Origin: Chromatiaceae bacterium | Lineage (GTDB): Bacteria; Pseudomonadota; Gammaproteobacteria; Chromatiales; Chromatiaceae | NCBI GenBank assembly: GCA_022340805.1 | Contig: JAJDNF010000008.1 | Location: forward strand, 1-36,112 | DNA: 36,112 nucleotides | Direction of reading: 5' to 3' | In this document: positions 17,339 to 25,807 of the stretch, piece by piece | Layout of the letters: every line of letters starts with the position of its first letter | How positions within the stretch are numbered: position 1 is the stretch's first letter | Translations under genes and position numbers: made by a program | Notes under the pieces: generated by a model | The model's database searches: none | What the model was told of the DNA's origin: nothing | The model's input: the letters and a program-made list of their open reading frames with translations, nothing else

Positions 17339-18637
17339 TCAGTCGCGTTCGTAGTGGAGGCGCTGGTTCATCATGCCGGGCGTGACCAGCACAATGCCCT
17401 CGTCTGTAACGAGGAAGCGCTTGCGGTCTTCCTCCAGGTCGACGCCGACCTGGAAGTCATCGGGAATCACGGTCCCCTTGTCCACGATGCAGCGCTGCAG
17501 TCTACAGTTTTTGCCGATGCGGCACTTGGGCAGGATGACACTCTCCTTGATGTAGCTGCCGGTCTCGATCTGGGTGTTGAAGAAGATCACCGATCGTTTG
17601 ACCTTGGCGCCCGAGATGATACAGCCACCGGCCACCAAGGAGTCGATCGCCTGGCCGCGCCGGTCTTCGTCGTCGAACGCGAACTTGGCTGGCGGGCTCT
17701 GTGCCTGGTAGGTCCAGATTGGCCAGTCGCGCTCGTACAGGTTCAGTTCCGGTTCGATGCCGCACAGCTCGATATTCGCCTTCCAGTAGGAATACAGAGA
17801 ACCGACATCGCGCCAGTAGGCAGGTTCGCCGAGGCTGTTCAGGAACGGGTAGGCGATGGATTTTGCGTTCTCGATCGCGGCGGGGATGATGTTCTTGCCG
17901 AAATCGTGCTGCGAGGTTTCGTCTTCGGCATCCTGGATCAGCACCTTGGTCAGGAATTCCATCGAGAAGATATATATCCCCATCGAGGCCAGCGCCACGT
18001 CCGGTTTGCCGGGAAACGGCTCCGGGTTGGCCGGTTTCTCGGTGAATTGCGTGATGCGGTAGTCTTCGTCGACCGACATCACGCCGAAATCCTTCGCCTC
18101 GTCGAGTGGTACCTCGATGCAGCCGACCGTCAGCTCGGCGTCGGCCTGCACGTGCGCTGCCAGCATCATGGCGTAGTTCATCGTGTAGATGTGATCGCCA
18201 CCCAGCACCAGAATGTAGTCCGGCTCGTGCCGGTAGATGATATCGAGATTCTGGTAGATCGCGTCGGCGGTGCCCTGATACCACTCCGGGCGCAGGCGCT
18301 GCTGCGCCGGGATGATCTCGACGAACTCGCCGATCTCGGGGCGCATGAAGCCCCATGCGCGCTGCAGGTGGCGGATCAGCGAGTGAGACTTGTACTGGGT
18401 CAGCACGCCGATGCGGCGTAGCCCCGAGTTGATGCAGTTGGACAATGCGAAGTCGATGATCCGGTACTTGCCGCCGAATGGCACGGCTGGCTTTGCGCGC
18501 CACTTGGTCAGGTTCTTCAGTCGCGAGCCTTCGCCGCCCGCCAGCACCAGCACCAGGGTGCGGCGGGTCAGGTCGCTGACCGCCTGCGGTTCAACGTAGT
18601 ATTTGTAGAGATGATGCTGTTCTTTACTGCTTGTCAT
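17339..18637 (-). CDS. glgC: Glucose-1-phosphate adenylyltransferase (ADP-glucose pyrophosphorylase)
   Basis: GlgC makes ADP-glucose from glucose-1-phosphate and ATP, the committed step of glycogen synthesis. The 432-aa protein has the nucleotide site LAGGEGSRL (residues 32-40), the lysine equivalent to the E. coli fructose-1,6-bisphosphate-site Lys39 (here about K41), RAKPAVPFGGKYRIIDF, and the substrate motif GTADAIYQN. A C-terminal left-handed beta-helix follows (GCIISGAKVKRSVI). I chose the ATG at 18637, preceded by an AGGG 8 nt away; the same frame runs open through glk but has no family sequence there. The start overlaps the glk stop as ATGA. The sequence before the start, CTACAGGG, resembles part of a CsrA site but lacks the key GGA. 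Confidence 0.97.
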   Translation of the reverse strand: MTSSKEQHHLYKYYVEPQAVSDLTRRTLVLVLAGGEGSRLKNLTKWRAKPAVPFGGKYRIIDFALSNCINSGLRRIGVLTQYKSHSLIRHLQRAWGFMRPEIGEFVEIIPAQQRLRPEWYQGTADAIYQNLDIIYRHEPDYILVLGGDHIYTMNYAMMLAAHVQADAELTVGCIEVPLDEAKDFGVMSVDEDYRITQFTEKPANPEPFPGKPDVALASMGIYIFSMEFLTKVLIQDAEDETSQHDFGKNIIPAAIENAKSIAYPFLNSLGEPAYWRDVGSLYSYWKANIELCGIEPELNLYERDWPIWTYQAQSPPAKFAFDDEDRRGQAIDSLVAGGCIISGAKVKRSVIFFNTQIETGSYIKESVILPKCRIGKNCRLQRCIVDKGTVIPDDFQVGVDLEEDRKRFLVTDEGIVLVTPGMMNQRLHYERD

Positions 18638-19587
18638 TTGTCTGCCCTGTAGTCTTTTTTTGCGATGCTTTTTGCGCCGGTCAGTCCAGTATCGTGCCGG
18701 GTCACCAGAAAGACCGGGATTCGCCGCACCAGTTCGGCCATCCGTCCCTTGGCCGCGAACCCGGCCATGAAGGCCGCGGGCTCGAACCAGTCGGCGAGAT
18801 GCGCGGTGACGCCGCCGCACAGATAGATGCCGCCGCTGGGATTGAATGCCAGCGCCAGGTTGCCGGCATAGGCGGCGAACACCGCCACGAAGGTCTGGAT
18901 CGCCTCCCGTGCATGTCGGTCGGCCTGTTCCGCCAGTGCGACGATCTCGGCCGGGCCCGCGGCCTGACCGCCACTGCCGGCGACGAACCGGTAGGTGTCG
19001 ACCAGGCCGCTGCCGCTGAGGATGCGCTCGTACGATACGTGCCCATGGCGCGCGGCCAGCTCGCGGTAAAGCGCCAGCTGGCCGGTATCGTTTGGCGCGA
19101 AGTCGAGGTGTCCTCCCTCGGTCGCGCGCGGCAGGCCGTCGAAATTCCGCTCCGGCAGCCAGGCCATCCCCAGGCCGGTGCCGGCGCCTGCGACCACCAC
19201 CGGACCCTCGTCGGGTGTGACCGCATTGAGCACCTTGAGCCGTTCGTAGGGTTCGCTGACCGCCCCCAGCGCCGCGGCCTGGAAGTCGTTCACGATCGTC
19301 AGCCGTGACACCTGAAAACGTGACCGGAGCGCGTCGCGTTGCAGCCGCCAGTTGATATTGGTCAGCACCACCGGGTCGCTGTGCACCGGTCCTGGAACCG
19401 CCAGCACCATTTGATCGATTGGCTCGCCGGCGTGTCCACATGCCGCCGCGCCTTGCTCGATGACCGCCTCGAGGCTGTCGAAGTCGGCATTGCGGAACAC
19501 CTGTTCCAGGGCATCGCGGTCGACTCCGTCGCCGAGCCAGGCAAGTCGGCTGAATGTGCCACCAATATCAGCTGCGAGGGACATCAT
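18634..19587 (-). CDS. glk: Glucokinase
   Basis: Glk phosphorylates glucose to glucose-6-phosphate with ATP. The 317-aa protein is of the E. coli Glk type rather than a ROK kinase. It begins MMSLAADIGGTFSRLA with the phosphate-binding DIGGT, has the VNDFQAAALG stretch with the catalytic Asp, VVVAGAGTGLGMAWL, EGGHLDFAPN, and a C-terminal GGIYLCGGV. It overlaps pgl upstream (ATGA) and glgC downstream (ATGA), so the three are likely co-translated. Functionally it returns glucose freed by MalQ or GH57 to the hexose-phosphate pool that feeds both GlgC (through phosphoglucomutase, not in the window) and the pentose phosphate pathway. Confidence 0.96.
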   Translation of the reverse strand: MMSLAADIGGTFSRLAWLGDGVDRDALEQVFRNADFDSLEAVIEQGAAACGHAGEPIDQMVLAVPGPVHSDPVVLTNINWRLQRDALRSRFQVSRLTIVNDFQAAALGAVSEPYERLKVLNAVTPDEGPVVVAGAGTGLGMAWLPERNFDGLPRATEGGHLDFAPNDTGQLALYRELAARHGHVSYERILSGSGLVDTYRFVAGSGGQAAGPAEIVALAEQADRHAREAIQTFVAVFAAYAGNLALAFNPSGGIYLCGGVTAHLADWFEPAAFMAGFAAKGRMAELVRRIPVFLVTRHDTGLTGAKSIAKKDYRADK

Positions 19588-20294
19588 CTGCGTAACTCTA
19601 TCGACTCCCGGCTACCGACTGCTTGACCACCGGCAAATTCGAGGCATTTTCTCTCGACCAGCACCAGTGCCTGGTCCATCCCGCTGATCCGGGCGACTGG
19701 CAGATCTGCGCCTTCACGCCAGCGACGGACTGCGTCTATCTTGCTCTCGCCGGTCACCAGGATCAGCATCGAGCGACAGTTTTGCAGCGTCTTGACGCCC
19801 AGCGTGACCCGTTCGGCCGGCGGTTTCGGGGCATTCTTGACCGCGAACACCGACTTGTCCGGCCAGTCCTGCCCCGGGAACAGGCTTGCGGTATGGCCAT
19901 CCTCACCCATCCCGAGCAGCACCAGGTCGAACGGCAATACGCTCCTGATGCATGCGCGGTACTTGGCTGCGGCCGCTTTGCAGCCCAGCTCGGTAGGGAT
20001 CGGGAAATGCTTGCCAACCCGTTCTGCCAGCCCGGTTGCGATCACCATCGCACTGTTGCGTTGCGGGTCATCGGCCGCCACGCAGCGCTCGTCGCCATAG
20101 TACAGCGACCAGCGCTTCCAGTTCTGGTCGCTGGCCGCGAGCCGTTGGTAGGTCGCCATCGGCGTCGCACCGCCCGCCAGTACCAGGCGAAACTTGTTGC
20201 GCTCCTCGATTGCCTTGCGTGCCGCGATGCCGATCAGGCGACATGCCGTATCCGCCACCGTGGCGGCGTCTGCTTCCGTTTGCCACTCCACCAT
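19584..20294 (-). CDS. pgl: 6-phosphogluconolactonase (DevB/Pgl family)
   Basis: Pgl hydrolyses 6-phosphogluconolactone, the second step of the oxidative pentose phosphate pathway. The 236-aa protein shows FRLVLAGGATPMATYQRL, a YYGDERCVAADDPQRNS segment, and the family signature LVLLGMGEDGHTASLFPG. This is the first long gene of the glycogen operon. The ATG at 20294 has no recognisable ribosome site and instead overlaps the stop of a 39-codon upstream ORF as TAATG, so translation may depend on that leader. Neither zwf nor edd is in the window. The function call is firm; the coupling is inferred. Confidence 0.95.
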   Translation of the reverse strand: MVEWQTEADAATVADTACRLIGIAARKAIEERNKFRLVLAGGATPMATYQRLAASDQNWKRWSLYYGDERCVAADDPQRNSAMVIATGLAERVGKHFPIPTELGCKAAAAKYRACIRSVLPFDLVLLGMGEDGHTASLFPGQDWPDKSVFAVKNAPKPPAERVTLGVKTLQNCRSMLILVTGESKIDAVRRWREGADLPVARISGMDQALVLVERKCLEFAGGQAVGSRESIELRR

Positions 20295-20413
20295 TATTCG
20301 GGTTGCGGCAGTTGCCGCCGGTAGTCGTGTGCTGCGCAGGAGATTCTGCTCATTTCCTCGGGCTCCCTTGTCCCGGACGGGTAGCTTGGTAGGTATTTCG
20401 TGTCGGATGACAT
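20294..20413 (-). CDS. Possible 39-aa leader ORF translationally coupled to pgl
   Basis: An ATG at 20413 opens a 39-codon frame starting MSSDTKYLPSYPSGTREPEE, whose TAA stop shares one base with the pgl ATG. A GGAA purine run lies about 9 nt before the start. I do not recognise the sequence; it has no signal, membrane segment or known motif. The coupling geometry, and the absence of a ribosome site for pgl, are the only support. An internal ATG preceded directly by GAGGA could give a shorter 19-aa product with the same stop. It could be a real microprotein, a leader peptide or chance. Confidence 0.4.
   Translation of the reverse strand: MSSDTKYLPSYPSGTREPEEMSRISCAAHDYRRQLPQPE
20359..20375 (-). 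promoter_or_regulatory. Hairpin with GGA in its loop upstream of pgl (candidate CsrA site)
   Basis: On the minus strand CGGG and CCCG (4-bp stem) enclose the loop ACAAGGGAG. A further GGA lies directly downstream in CGAGGAAATG. CsrA binds GGA motifs, best in hairpin loops, with consensus RUACARGGAUGU; the loop matches ACARGG. The site lies in the leader ORF about 65-80 nt before the pgl start. CsrA control of glycogen genes is known in E. coli, and a csrA-like gene is divergent next door. Binding here is inferred. Confidence 0.33.
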
Positions 20414-20822
20414 ATCTGGTTTTCCGTTGCTAGCTTGGGCACTGTCAGAAGGCCCGCCTGCAATTTCCGTGCGCGTTTTGGTCTGATCGGGGCGCACGCG
20501 CCGTGCCGACAGCCGACAAAACAGGAATGCAGACAGGGCATCCGCGCGCACAACTTTGGCACATCTTGCCTGAATCTGCGGCGAAAAAAATGCGCCGATG
20601 AGGGGCGACCCGCGAGGTCGATCGGGATGCCCGGTCCGTGCTGGCGCGAACGGCGCCGGCACCCGGATCCAGGGGCGAACGCCGATACTGGCGTGGCGCA
20701 TCACGCTGGGCCTCCAGGCGCGTCGACGCAGGTCGGCGATTCCCTTAAACTCAGGGCGAAGCAGCCACGAATGAAGACATGGAACCTTTGTATTTCACCA
20801 GCCGAACAAGGAGTCCGCAGTA
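20414..20822. other. Divergent intergenic region between glycogen operon and csrA-like gene
   Basis: These 409 bp must hold the promoters for both the leftward glycogen operon and the rightward csrA-like gene. I find no convincing -35/-10 pair on either strand. Longer open frames through it lack family sequence. The only clear signal is AAGGAG (20808-20813), the ribosome site of the csrA-like gene. Confidence 0.6.
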
Positions 20823-21128
20823 ATGCTCCTGCTTGCCCATAACGAACGCGAGACCATCATCCTCGAAACCAGCGACGGCCCAATCGAGGTTCGGCTGTCC
20901 CGGCTCGATGGCGCCCAGGCCCGGATCGGCATCGACGCGCCCAGATCTGTCAGGATTGTCCGCAAGCAGCTTCACGGGCAGCACGACAGTGCAGGGGCGG
21001 CCGCCCGGACTGCGCCGCAGGAGGAAAACTGGTGGTTCCACCCGGACGATCTGGACGGTGCGGCGTCGCTTGCGCCGCAGCAGGCCCGGGCACGGGCAGG
21101 CGACTGGGACGACGAAACGCTCGACTGA
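20823..21128 (+). CDS. csrA: CsrA-family RNA-binding regulator with extended acidic C-terminus
   Basis: The first 50 residues match CsrA: MLLLAHNERETIIL, then ARIGIDAPRSVRIVRKQL against E. coli VRIGVNAPKEVSVHREEI. L4 and the RNA-contacting Arg (R44 in E. coli, here about R47) are conserved. The Arg pair at 6-7 of E. coli CsrA is replaced by H6-N7, and there is an insertion of about three residues in the beta2 region. A 50-residue tail follows, rich in Ala, Gln and Asp/Glu, so the protein is 101 aa instead of about 61. AAGGAG lies 9 nt before the ATG. CsrA dimers bind GGA motifs in mRNA leaders and control glycogen metabolism and motility. This is probably a paralog rather than the housekeeping copy; symbol used in the family sense. 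It is divergent from the glycogen operon and ends 7 nt from the converging GGDEF gene. Confidence 0.82.
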   Translation: MLLLAHNERETIILETSDGPIEVRLSRLDGAQARIGIDAPRSVRIVRKQLHGQHDSAGAAARTAPQEENWWFHPDDLDGAASLAPQQARARAGDWDDETLD

Positions 21129-21135
21129 TTGCGGA

Positions 21136-22113
21136 CTATCGCGCGGCTCCAGGCTGGCGCCTTTGATTTTTCTGCTTGTACATCAACGCATCGGCTTCAG
21201 CGAGTAGCTCGGCCACGTCCCTTGGTCGTTGCGGATCAAACTCGGCCACTCCGACACTGAACAGAATTTTGTACGGCGTGTTCCCTTCGGCCGAATGCTG
21301 CCCAAACATATCCTGGAGCCTGTTCAGTGCCGCTTCGACCCGATCTCGATCTGCCCCAGTGGTCAGGACCGCGAACTCGTCGCCACTGATCCGCCCCAAC
21401 ACGTCTGAATCGCGAAATGCCTGCCTGAGCATGCCGGCGAAGTCACGCAGGGCCCGGTCGCCCGTTTCGTGCCCCAGGCTGTCGTTGATGTCTTTGAATC
21501 TGTCGAGATCGAAGAACAGCATGCAGGCCGGAAGCTTCGCTCGCCGACATTGCTGCAGTGCGTTGTGGGCCAGCGCCTCGAAGCCGCAACGATTGGCCAG
21601 GCCGGTCAACTCGTCGTTGATTGCCATGGATACGGCGGCCAGTTCCCGTTCGACCATATGCGCAAGGTCGATCAATATTGCCGTATCAGCCTCGTCGAAC
21701 CGGCGCGACTCGGTGTCGATGACGCACAAGGTGCCGACCTTGCTGCCATCCGGTGCAGACAATGGGCATCCTGCATAAAAACGAATCAGGGGTTCGCCGC
21801 TGACCAGGGGATTGTCGTGAAACCGTTCGTCCCGGCTCGCATCCTCGACAATGAAGACACCCTCTTCATGTATCGCGTGACCACAGAAGGATATGTCCCG
21901 GTGGGTCTCGGTGGCGGTCAAGCCCTGGCAGGATTTGAACCACTGCCGATCACTGTCAATCAGGCTGACCAATGCAATCGGCACGCCGAGTGCGCGTTTC
22001 GCAACCCGGGTGAGTCTGTCGAACCGTTCCTCGGGCGGCGTGTCCAACACCCCGAGTGACTGGAGGGTCTTGAGACGCTCGGCTTCGTTGGCGGGTTTCG
22101 CGGGTGGCTGCAT
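21136..22113 (-). CDS. GAF-GGDEF diguanylate cyclase
   Basis: This is a 325-aa cytosolic protein. Residues about 10-155 form a GAF domain of the type starting ERLKTLQSLGVLDTPPEERFD, with RDISFCGHAI and a YAGCPL stretch. Residues about 165-320 form a GGDEF domain beginning NDELTGLANRCGFEAL. The active-site loop reads RISGDEFAVL, an SGDEF variant often seen in active cyclases. RDSD five residues before it fits the RxxD inhibitory I-site, suggesting product feedback. Predicted activity is c-di-GMP synthesis from two GTP. No transmembrane segment is seen. The ATG at 22113 lacks a good ribosome site. It is tail-to-tail with the csrA-like gene. Confidence 0.9.
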   Translation of the reverse strand: MQPPAKPANEAERLKTLQSLGVLDTPPEERFDRLTRVAKRALGVPIALVSLIDSDRQWFKSCQGLTATETHRDISFCGHAIHEEGVFIVEDASRDERFHDNPLVSGEPLIRFYAGCPLSAPDGSKVGTLCVIDTESRRFDEADTAILIDLAHMVERELAAVSMAINDELTGLANRCGFEALAHNALQQCRRAKLPACMLFFDLDRFKDINDSLGHETGDRALRDFAGMLRQAFRDSDVLGRISGDEFAVLTTGADRDRVEAALNRLQDMFGQHSAEGNTPYKILFSVGVAEFDPQRPRDVAELLAEADALMYKQKNQRRQPGAAR

Positions 22114-22333
22114 GCTGGCGTTGCTCGATCAGGGCGCGGACACGCCCGGCGGGACCGGTGACCGCAGTTGCCGGATAATCGTGTTTTTTGCCCACAGAGC
22201 GCAAGCATTGCCGGCCTTGAGATCGGTTGCGCTCGATGCGGCGGCGGCATTATCAGCGTGGCTGCAACGCTGTGTTAGGTGGTTGGGTGACGGTCCGCGC
22301 AAATCGGCAAAGTGCGCTTGCACGACAGTTCGC

Positions 22334-22822
22334 TCACTTCCAGCGGTCTTTTCCGACCAGCAGCAGAAACATTTGCATCACAGCATGATCGGGCACCTCG
22401 CCTGCCTGGCCTGTCGACGCGCCGGCGGCTCGCGCTGGCTGCGGCTTGCCCTCCTCGGCAGCGATCACCCGGGTGCGATCCACGACATAGGCGACTGCGG
22501 AGGCGACGTCCTGATCACTGAGATCCAGATCGCCGCGCGCCGGCATGCGGCCATGGCCGGCGATCGCATGATCGACCAAGGTGTCCAGCGGTTGTTCGAG
22601 CCGCTCCGCCCAGTCGCCGGTGTCGCCAAATACCGGTGCGCCCTTGCGGCCGCTCTCGTGACAACGCATGCAGTTTTCGGTGAACACGACCCGGCCGTGG
22701 GCCAGGTTGTAGGCGCGCGTGTCGCTATCGTAACCGGGCCAATCGGCTCGGCCTGGCAGCGCATACAACTGTGTGACAAGCAGCAGCGCGGCCAGTCCGA
22801 AACCTCGTGCTCTGTTTAGCAT
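22334..22822 (-). CDS. Periplasmic monohaem cytochrome c
   Basis: This encodes a 162-aa exported cytochrome. The signal peptide MLNRARGFGLAALLLVTQLYALPGRA... (about 26 residues) precedes the mature start DWPGYD. The haem site CMRCH is at residues 51-55. GHGRMPARGDLDLSD supplies the likely distal Met at 93, and VASAVAYVVDRT is the typical C-terminal helix, giving a class I fold. A further 40-residue Pro/Ala/Gln-rich tail ends in a hydrophobic stretch MFLLLVG. I chose the ATG at 22822, with GGGGAG about 5 nt upstream; an earlier in-frame start at 22840 is less likely. The electron partner is unknown, and neighbours give no clue. Confidence 0.88.
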   Translation of the reverse strand: MLNRARGFGLAALLLVTQLYALPGRADWPGYDSDTRAYNLAHGRVVFTENCMRCHESGRKGAPVFGDTGDWAERLEQPLDTLVDHAIAGHGRMPARGDLDLSDQDVASAVAYVVDRTRVIAAEEGKPQPARAAGASTGQAGEVPDHAVMQMFLLLVGKDRWK

Positions 22823-22921
22823 GGACTCCCCCCGGGCCAAGTGGCGATGGACCGGGATAAGATACCCTTGCCGAACCGCGCTGGGAACCGCGACAAGCAG
22901 TCCGGCCTGACACGCAGTTTT

Positions 22922-25807
22922 TCAGTTGGCGGCGTTGGCCCGGGGGGCCGGCATCTGCAGGTACCCTAGTGCCTCGTCGGGCTGCAGCGGTGCCGCGTAC
23001 AGATACCCCTGCGCCTGTGTGCAGCCTTCGCGACGCAGGAAGTCATACTGATCGTGATTCTCGACGCCTTCCGCGATCACCTGCAGCTTGAGGCGCTCGG
23101 CGAGCGAAATGATCGCACGCACGATCGCCGCGTCTTCCGGGTCGGTTGCGACATCGCGGACGAAAGAGCGATCGATCTTCAGTGCGTGGATCGGGAACCT
23201 CTTCAGATAACTGAGCGACGAGTAACCCGTGCCAAAGTCGTCGACGGAAATACTGACCCCGACATCGCGCAAGGCCTGGATCACCTCCAGCGAGCGGTCC
23301 GCATCGCCCATCAGGATCCCCTCGGTGAGCTCGAATTCCAACTCCCCGGGTGCCAGTCCGCACTCGGCTATCACCCCTTCGATGTCATCGATCAGTGCCT
23401 CATGCTGGAACTGTCGGGCAGACAGGTTCACGGAGATCCGCAGTTGCGGATGGCCCGCCTTATGCCATGACCTCAATTGTTCACAGGCCGTGCGCAGCAC
23501 CCAGTGGCCGATCGGAACGATCATGCCGTTTTCCTCTGCGAGGGGAATGAACTCGCTCGGTGGGACCTCACCCAACTCGGGGTGGCTCCAGCGCAGCAGT
23601 ACCTCGAAGCCGAGCGTCCGCTGGCTGGCGAGATGGATCTGCGGCTGGTAGCGCAGGCTCAGCTGGCCGAGATCGAGCGCCGAGCGCAGCCCGACCTCGA
23701 TCGCCAGCCGGCGCGCATTCGCCGCATCCATCTCGGGGGTGAAGAACTTGTAGCGTCCGCGCCCCGACTGCTTGGCCAGGTACATCGCGGTGTCCGCATT
23801 CTTGGTCAGGGTGACGAAGTCCTCGCCGTCGAATGGATAGATCGCGAGCCCGATACTGGCCCCGATGAACACATGATTCGCTGCGATCTCGAAGACCTCC
23901 TGCAGGCCCTGGATCAGCTTGTCGGCGACATGGCCGGCATGCGCGGTGTCTTTGAGCGACGATAAGATCACGGTGAATTCGTCTCCGCCCAGTCGCGCCA
24001 CGGTATCGCTCTGCCGGACCGAGGCCTGAATGCGGCTGGCCGCCTCGATCAGCAGCTGGTCGCCGACGTCATGGCCAAGAGAGTCGTTGACGTACTTGAA
24101 GCGATCCAGGTCAATGAACATCACTGCGATGTTCCCGCCGCTGCGGCGCGCCAACTCGATTTCATGTTTTAGGCGGTCACGGAACAGGGAACGATTCGGC
24201 AGCTTGGTCAACGGATCGTAGTAGGCCATCCGTTCGAGTTTTAGCTCAACGGCCTTCTGTTGCGTCACATCCTTGAATATGCCGACATAGTTGCTTACCC
24301 GACCCTGGTCGTCCCGGATCACATTGATCGTCAGCCACTGCGGGAATACCTCTCCATTCTTGCGACGGTCCCATAGTTCGCCCGACCAGCGCCCACTCGA
24401 CTCCAGGCTGCGCCACATGGCCTGGTAGAATGCTGCGTCATGCCGCCCCGACTTCGCTATCGCCGGGCTGCGGCCGATGATCTCGTCACGGCTGTATCCG
24501 GTGACCTCCAGATAGGCAGGATTGACGTCGATGATCCGGGTATTCGCATCCGTTACCAGGATGGCCTCGCCGGCGCTCCTGAAGACCTGTTCGGCAAGGC
24601 GCAAGCGTTGCACGACCGCCTTTTCCTCACTGATATCACGCGCTACACCCAGATATCCGCTGACCTCGCCAGCCTCATCGAACAAGGCGGTCACGGACAG
24701 GCTGACGACGAGGCGCGTGCCGTCTTTGCGAATGTAGGTCCATTCGTTCTCGTCTGCCTCTCCCCGGCACGCCTTGGCGACGAATACCTCGAACCCGGGG
24801 TGTATCGTGCGCCCCAGTTCCTTGCTGAGTTCCTTGGCCCGTTCCGCCACCTCATCATCGTCATGGATCAGCGCCGGGGTTGCCTTGCCGGTCAGTTCCC
24901 CGGCGCGGTAGCCCAGCATACGTTCGGCGCCCGCGCTGAACGACTGGATCACACCTGCCGCATCGGTCGAGATGATGGATGCGTTTGCGCTGTCGATGAT
25001 CGCCTGCTTCAGCTGCTCGCTGTCGCGCAGCGCAGTTTCGTCGGCGACGATCCTGTCCAGCAGGCCGTCCACCGAGCGGGCGAGCGTGGCGACCTCATCC
25101 TCGCCGGTCAGGCCGATGCGCGATTTTCGAGTGCCCGTGCCGAACTGGTCGAGAGTGCCGATGATGTGCGTGACCCGCAGGGTGATGAGTCGGTGCGCCA
25201 TCAGCAGCACCAGCAGCGCACCGAGGGCGAATCCAATACCAATGATCTTGGTTTGGCCAAGCAGCGCGGCGGACGCGCGGTCGTGATGGAGTTTGAGATC
25301 GATCCGATGGAACAGCAGCCCGCAACGACGCACCCGCAGATGGTCCGAGCTGTGCGGATCACAGATGCTCGCGTAGCCGCTGAGGAAACGCCGGTCGGGC
25401 GAGATCGCCACCTCGCTGACCATGCTGCGCGTGACCCGATCCACCACTTCGGCGTCTATGCCATGGTCTAACGACGCAATCGGCAGGCCTTCTTCGCGAT
25501 AATTCGTCGACGCCAGGATCTTGCCGTCCTGGTCCGCGACGAAGACCACAACCAGGTCCAGGTCGGAACCGAATGCGGAGATGACTTTCGCGACCCCCTC
25601 GGGATGGCGCAGCAACAGAAAGCGCTCCAATGTACCTTGGCTGGCATTGAGTCCGGCGCGCATCTCCTGCCGCAGAGACACCTCCTGGTCAGCAAGGATT
25701 ATCTGCCGGCTGGCCAGATACGCGACGACGGTGACAACCATCAGGAATGCGCCGAGGACGATGGGGAGGATGACGCGTAGCGAGAATCGAAGCATGGTTT
25801 GCGTCAC
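22922..25807 (-). CDS. Membrane sensor PAS-PAS-GGDEF-EAL c-di-GMP turnover protein
   Basis: This is a 961-aa inner-membrane protein. TM1 lies at about 8-30, a periplasmic sensor at about 31-185, TM2 at about 187-208, then HAMP, two PAS domains (about 265-385 and 390-510), GGDEF (about 515-680) and EAL (about 690-950). GGDEF has an intact ARLGGDEF with an I-site RQSD upstream. EAL has EVL in place of the name motif, but NLSARQF, ELTEGIL, DDFGTGYSSL, LKIDRSF and AEGVEN are all present, so phosphodiesterase activity is likely. The GTG at 25807 overlaps the stop of the upstream binding-protein gene (GTGA); an ATG at 25795 is the alternative. Coupling to that gene suggests the binding protein controls this enzyme. 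Confidence 0.94.
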   Translation of the reverse strand: MTQTMLRFSLRVILPIVLGAFLMVVTVVAYLASRQIILADQEVSLRQEMRAGLNASQGTLERFLLLRHPEGVAKVISAFGSDLDLVVVFVADQDGKILASTNYREEGLPIASLDHGIDAEVVDRVTRSMVSEVAISPDRRFLSGYASICDPHSSDHLRVRRCGLLFHRIDLKLHHDRASAALLGQTKIIGIGFALGALLVLLMAHRLITLRVTHIIGTLDQFGTGTRKSRIGLTGEDEVATLARSVDGLLDRIVADETALRDSEQLKQAIIDSANASIISTDAAGVIQSFSAGAERMLGYRAGELTGKATPALIHDDDEVAERAKELSKELGRTIHPGFEVFVAKACRGEADENEWTYIRKDGTRLVVSLSVTALFDEAGEVSGYLGVARDISEEKAVVQRLRLAEQVFRSAGEAILVTDANTRIIDVNPAYLEVTGYSRDEIIGRSPAIAKSGRHDAAFYQAMWRSLESSGRWSGELWDRRKNGEVFPQWLTINVIRDDQGRVSNYVGIFKDVTQQKAVELKLERMAYYDPLTKLPNRSLFRDRLKHEIELARRSGGNIAVMFIDLDRFKYVNDSLGHDVGDQLLIEAASRIQASVRQSDTVARLGGDEFTVILSSLKDTAHAGHVADKLIQGLQEVFEIAANHVFIGASIGLAIYPFDGEDFVTLTKNADTAMYLAKQSGRGRYKFFTPEMDAANARRLAIEVGLRSALDLGQLSLRYQPQIHLASQRTLGFEVLLRWSHPELGEVPPSEFIPLAEENGMIVPIGHWVLRTACEQLRSWHKAGHPQLRISVNLSARQFQHEALIDDIEGVIAECGLAPGELEFELTEGILMGDADRSLEVIQALRDVGVSISVDDFGTGYSSLSYLKRFPIHALKIDRSFVRDVATDPEDAAIVRAIISLAERLKLQVIAEGVENHDQYDFLRREGCTQAQGYLYAAPLQPDEALGYLQMPAPRANAAN

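Noticed and set aside
18638..18650. CTACAGGG before glgC as a CsrA site
   Set aside because: It matches part of the consensus but lacks the essential GGA, and it is not in an obvious hairpin loop.
17339..19441. A 700-codon minus frame covering glgC and running back through glk
   Set aside because: GlgC family sequence begins at the ATG at 18637; upstream the frame is an out-of-frame reading of glk with no family resemblance.
20294..20704. The full 136-codon minus frame upstream of pgl
   Set aside because: Only the last 39 codons have a plausible start and coupling; the upstream part is Arg/Pro-rich with no support.
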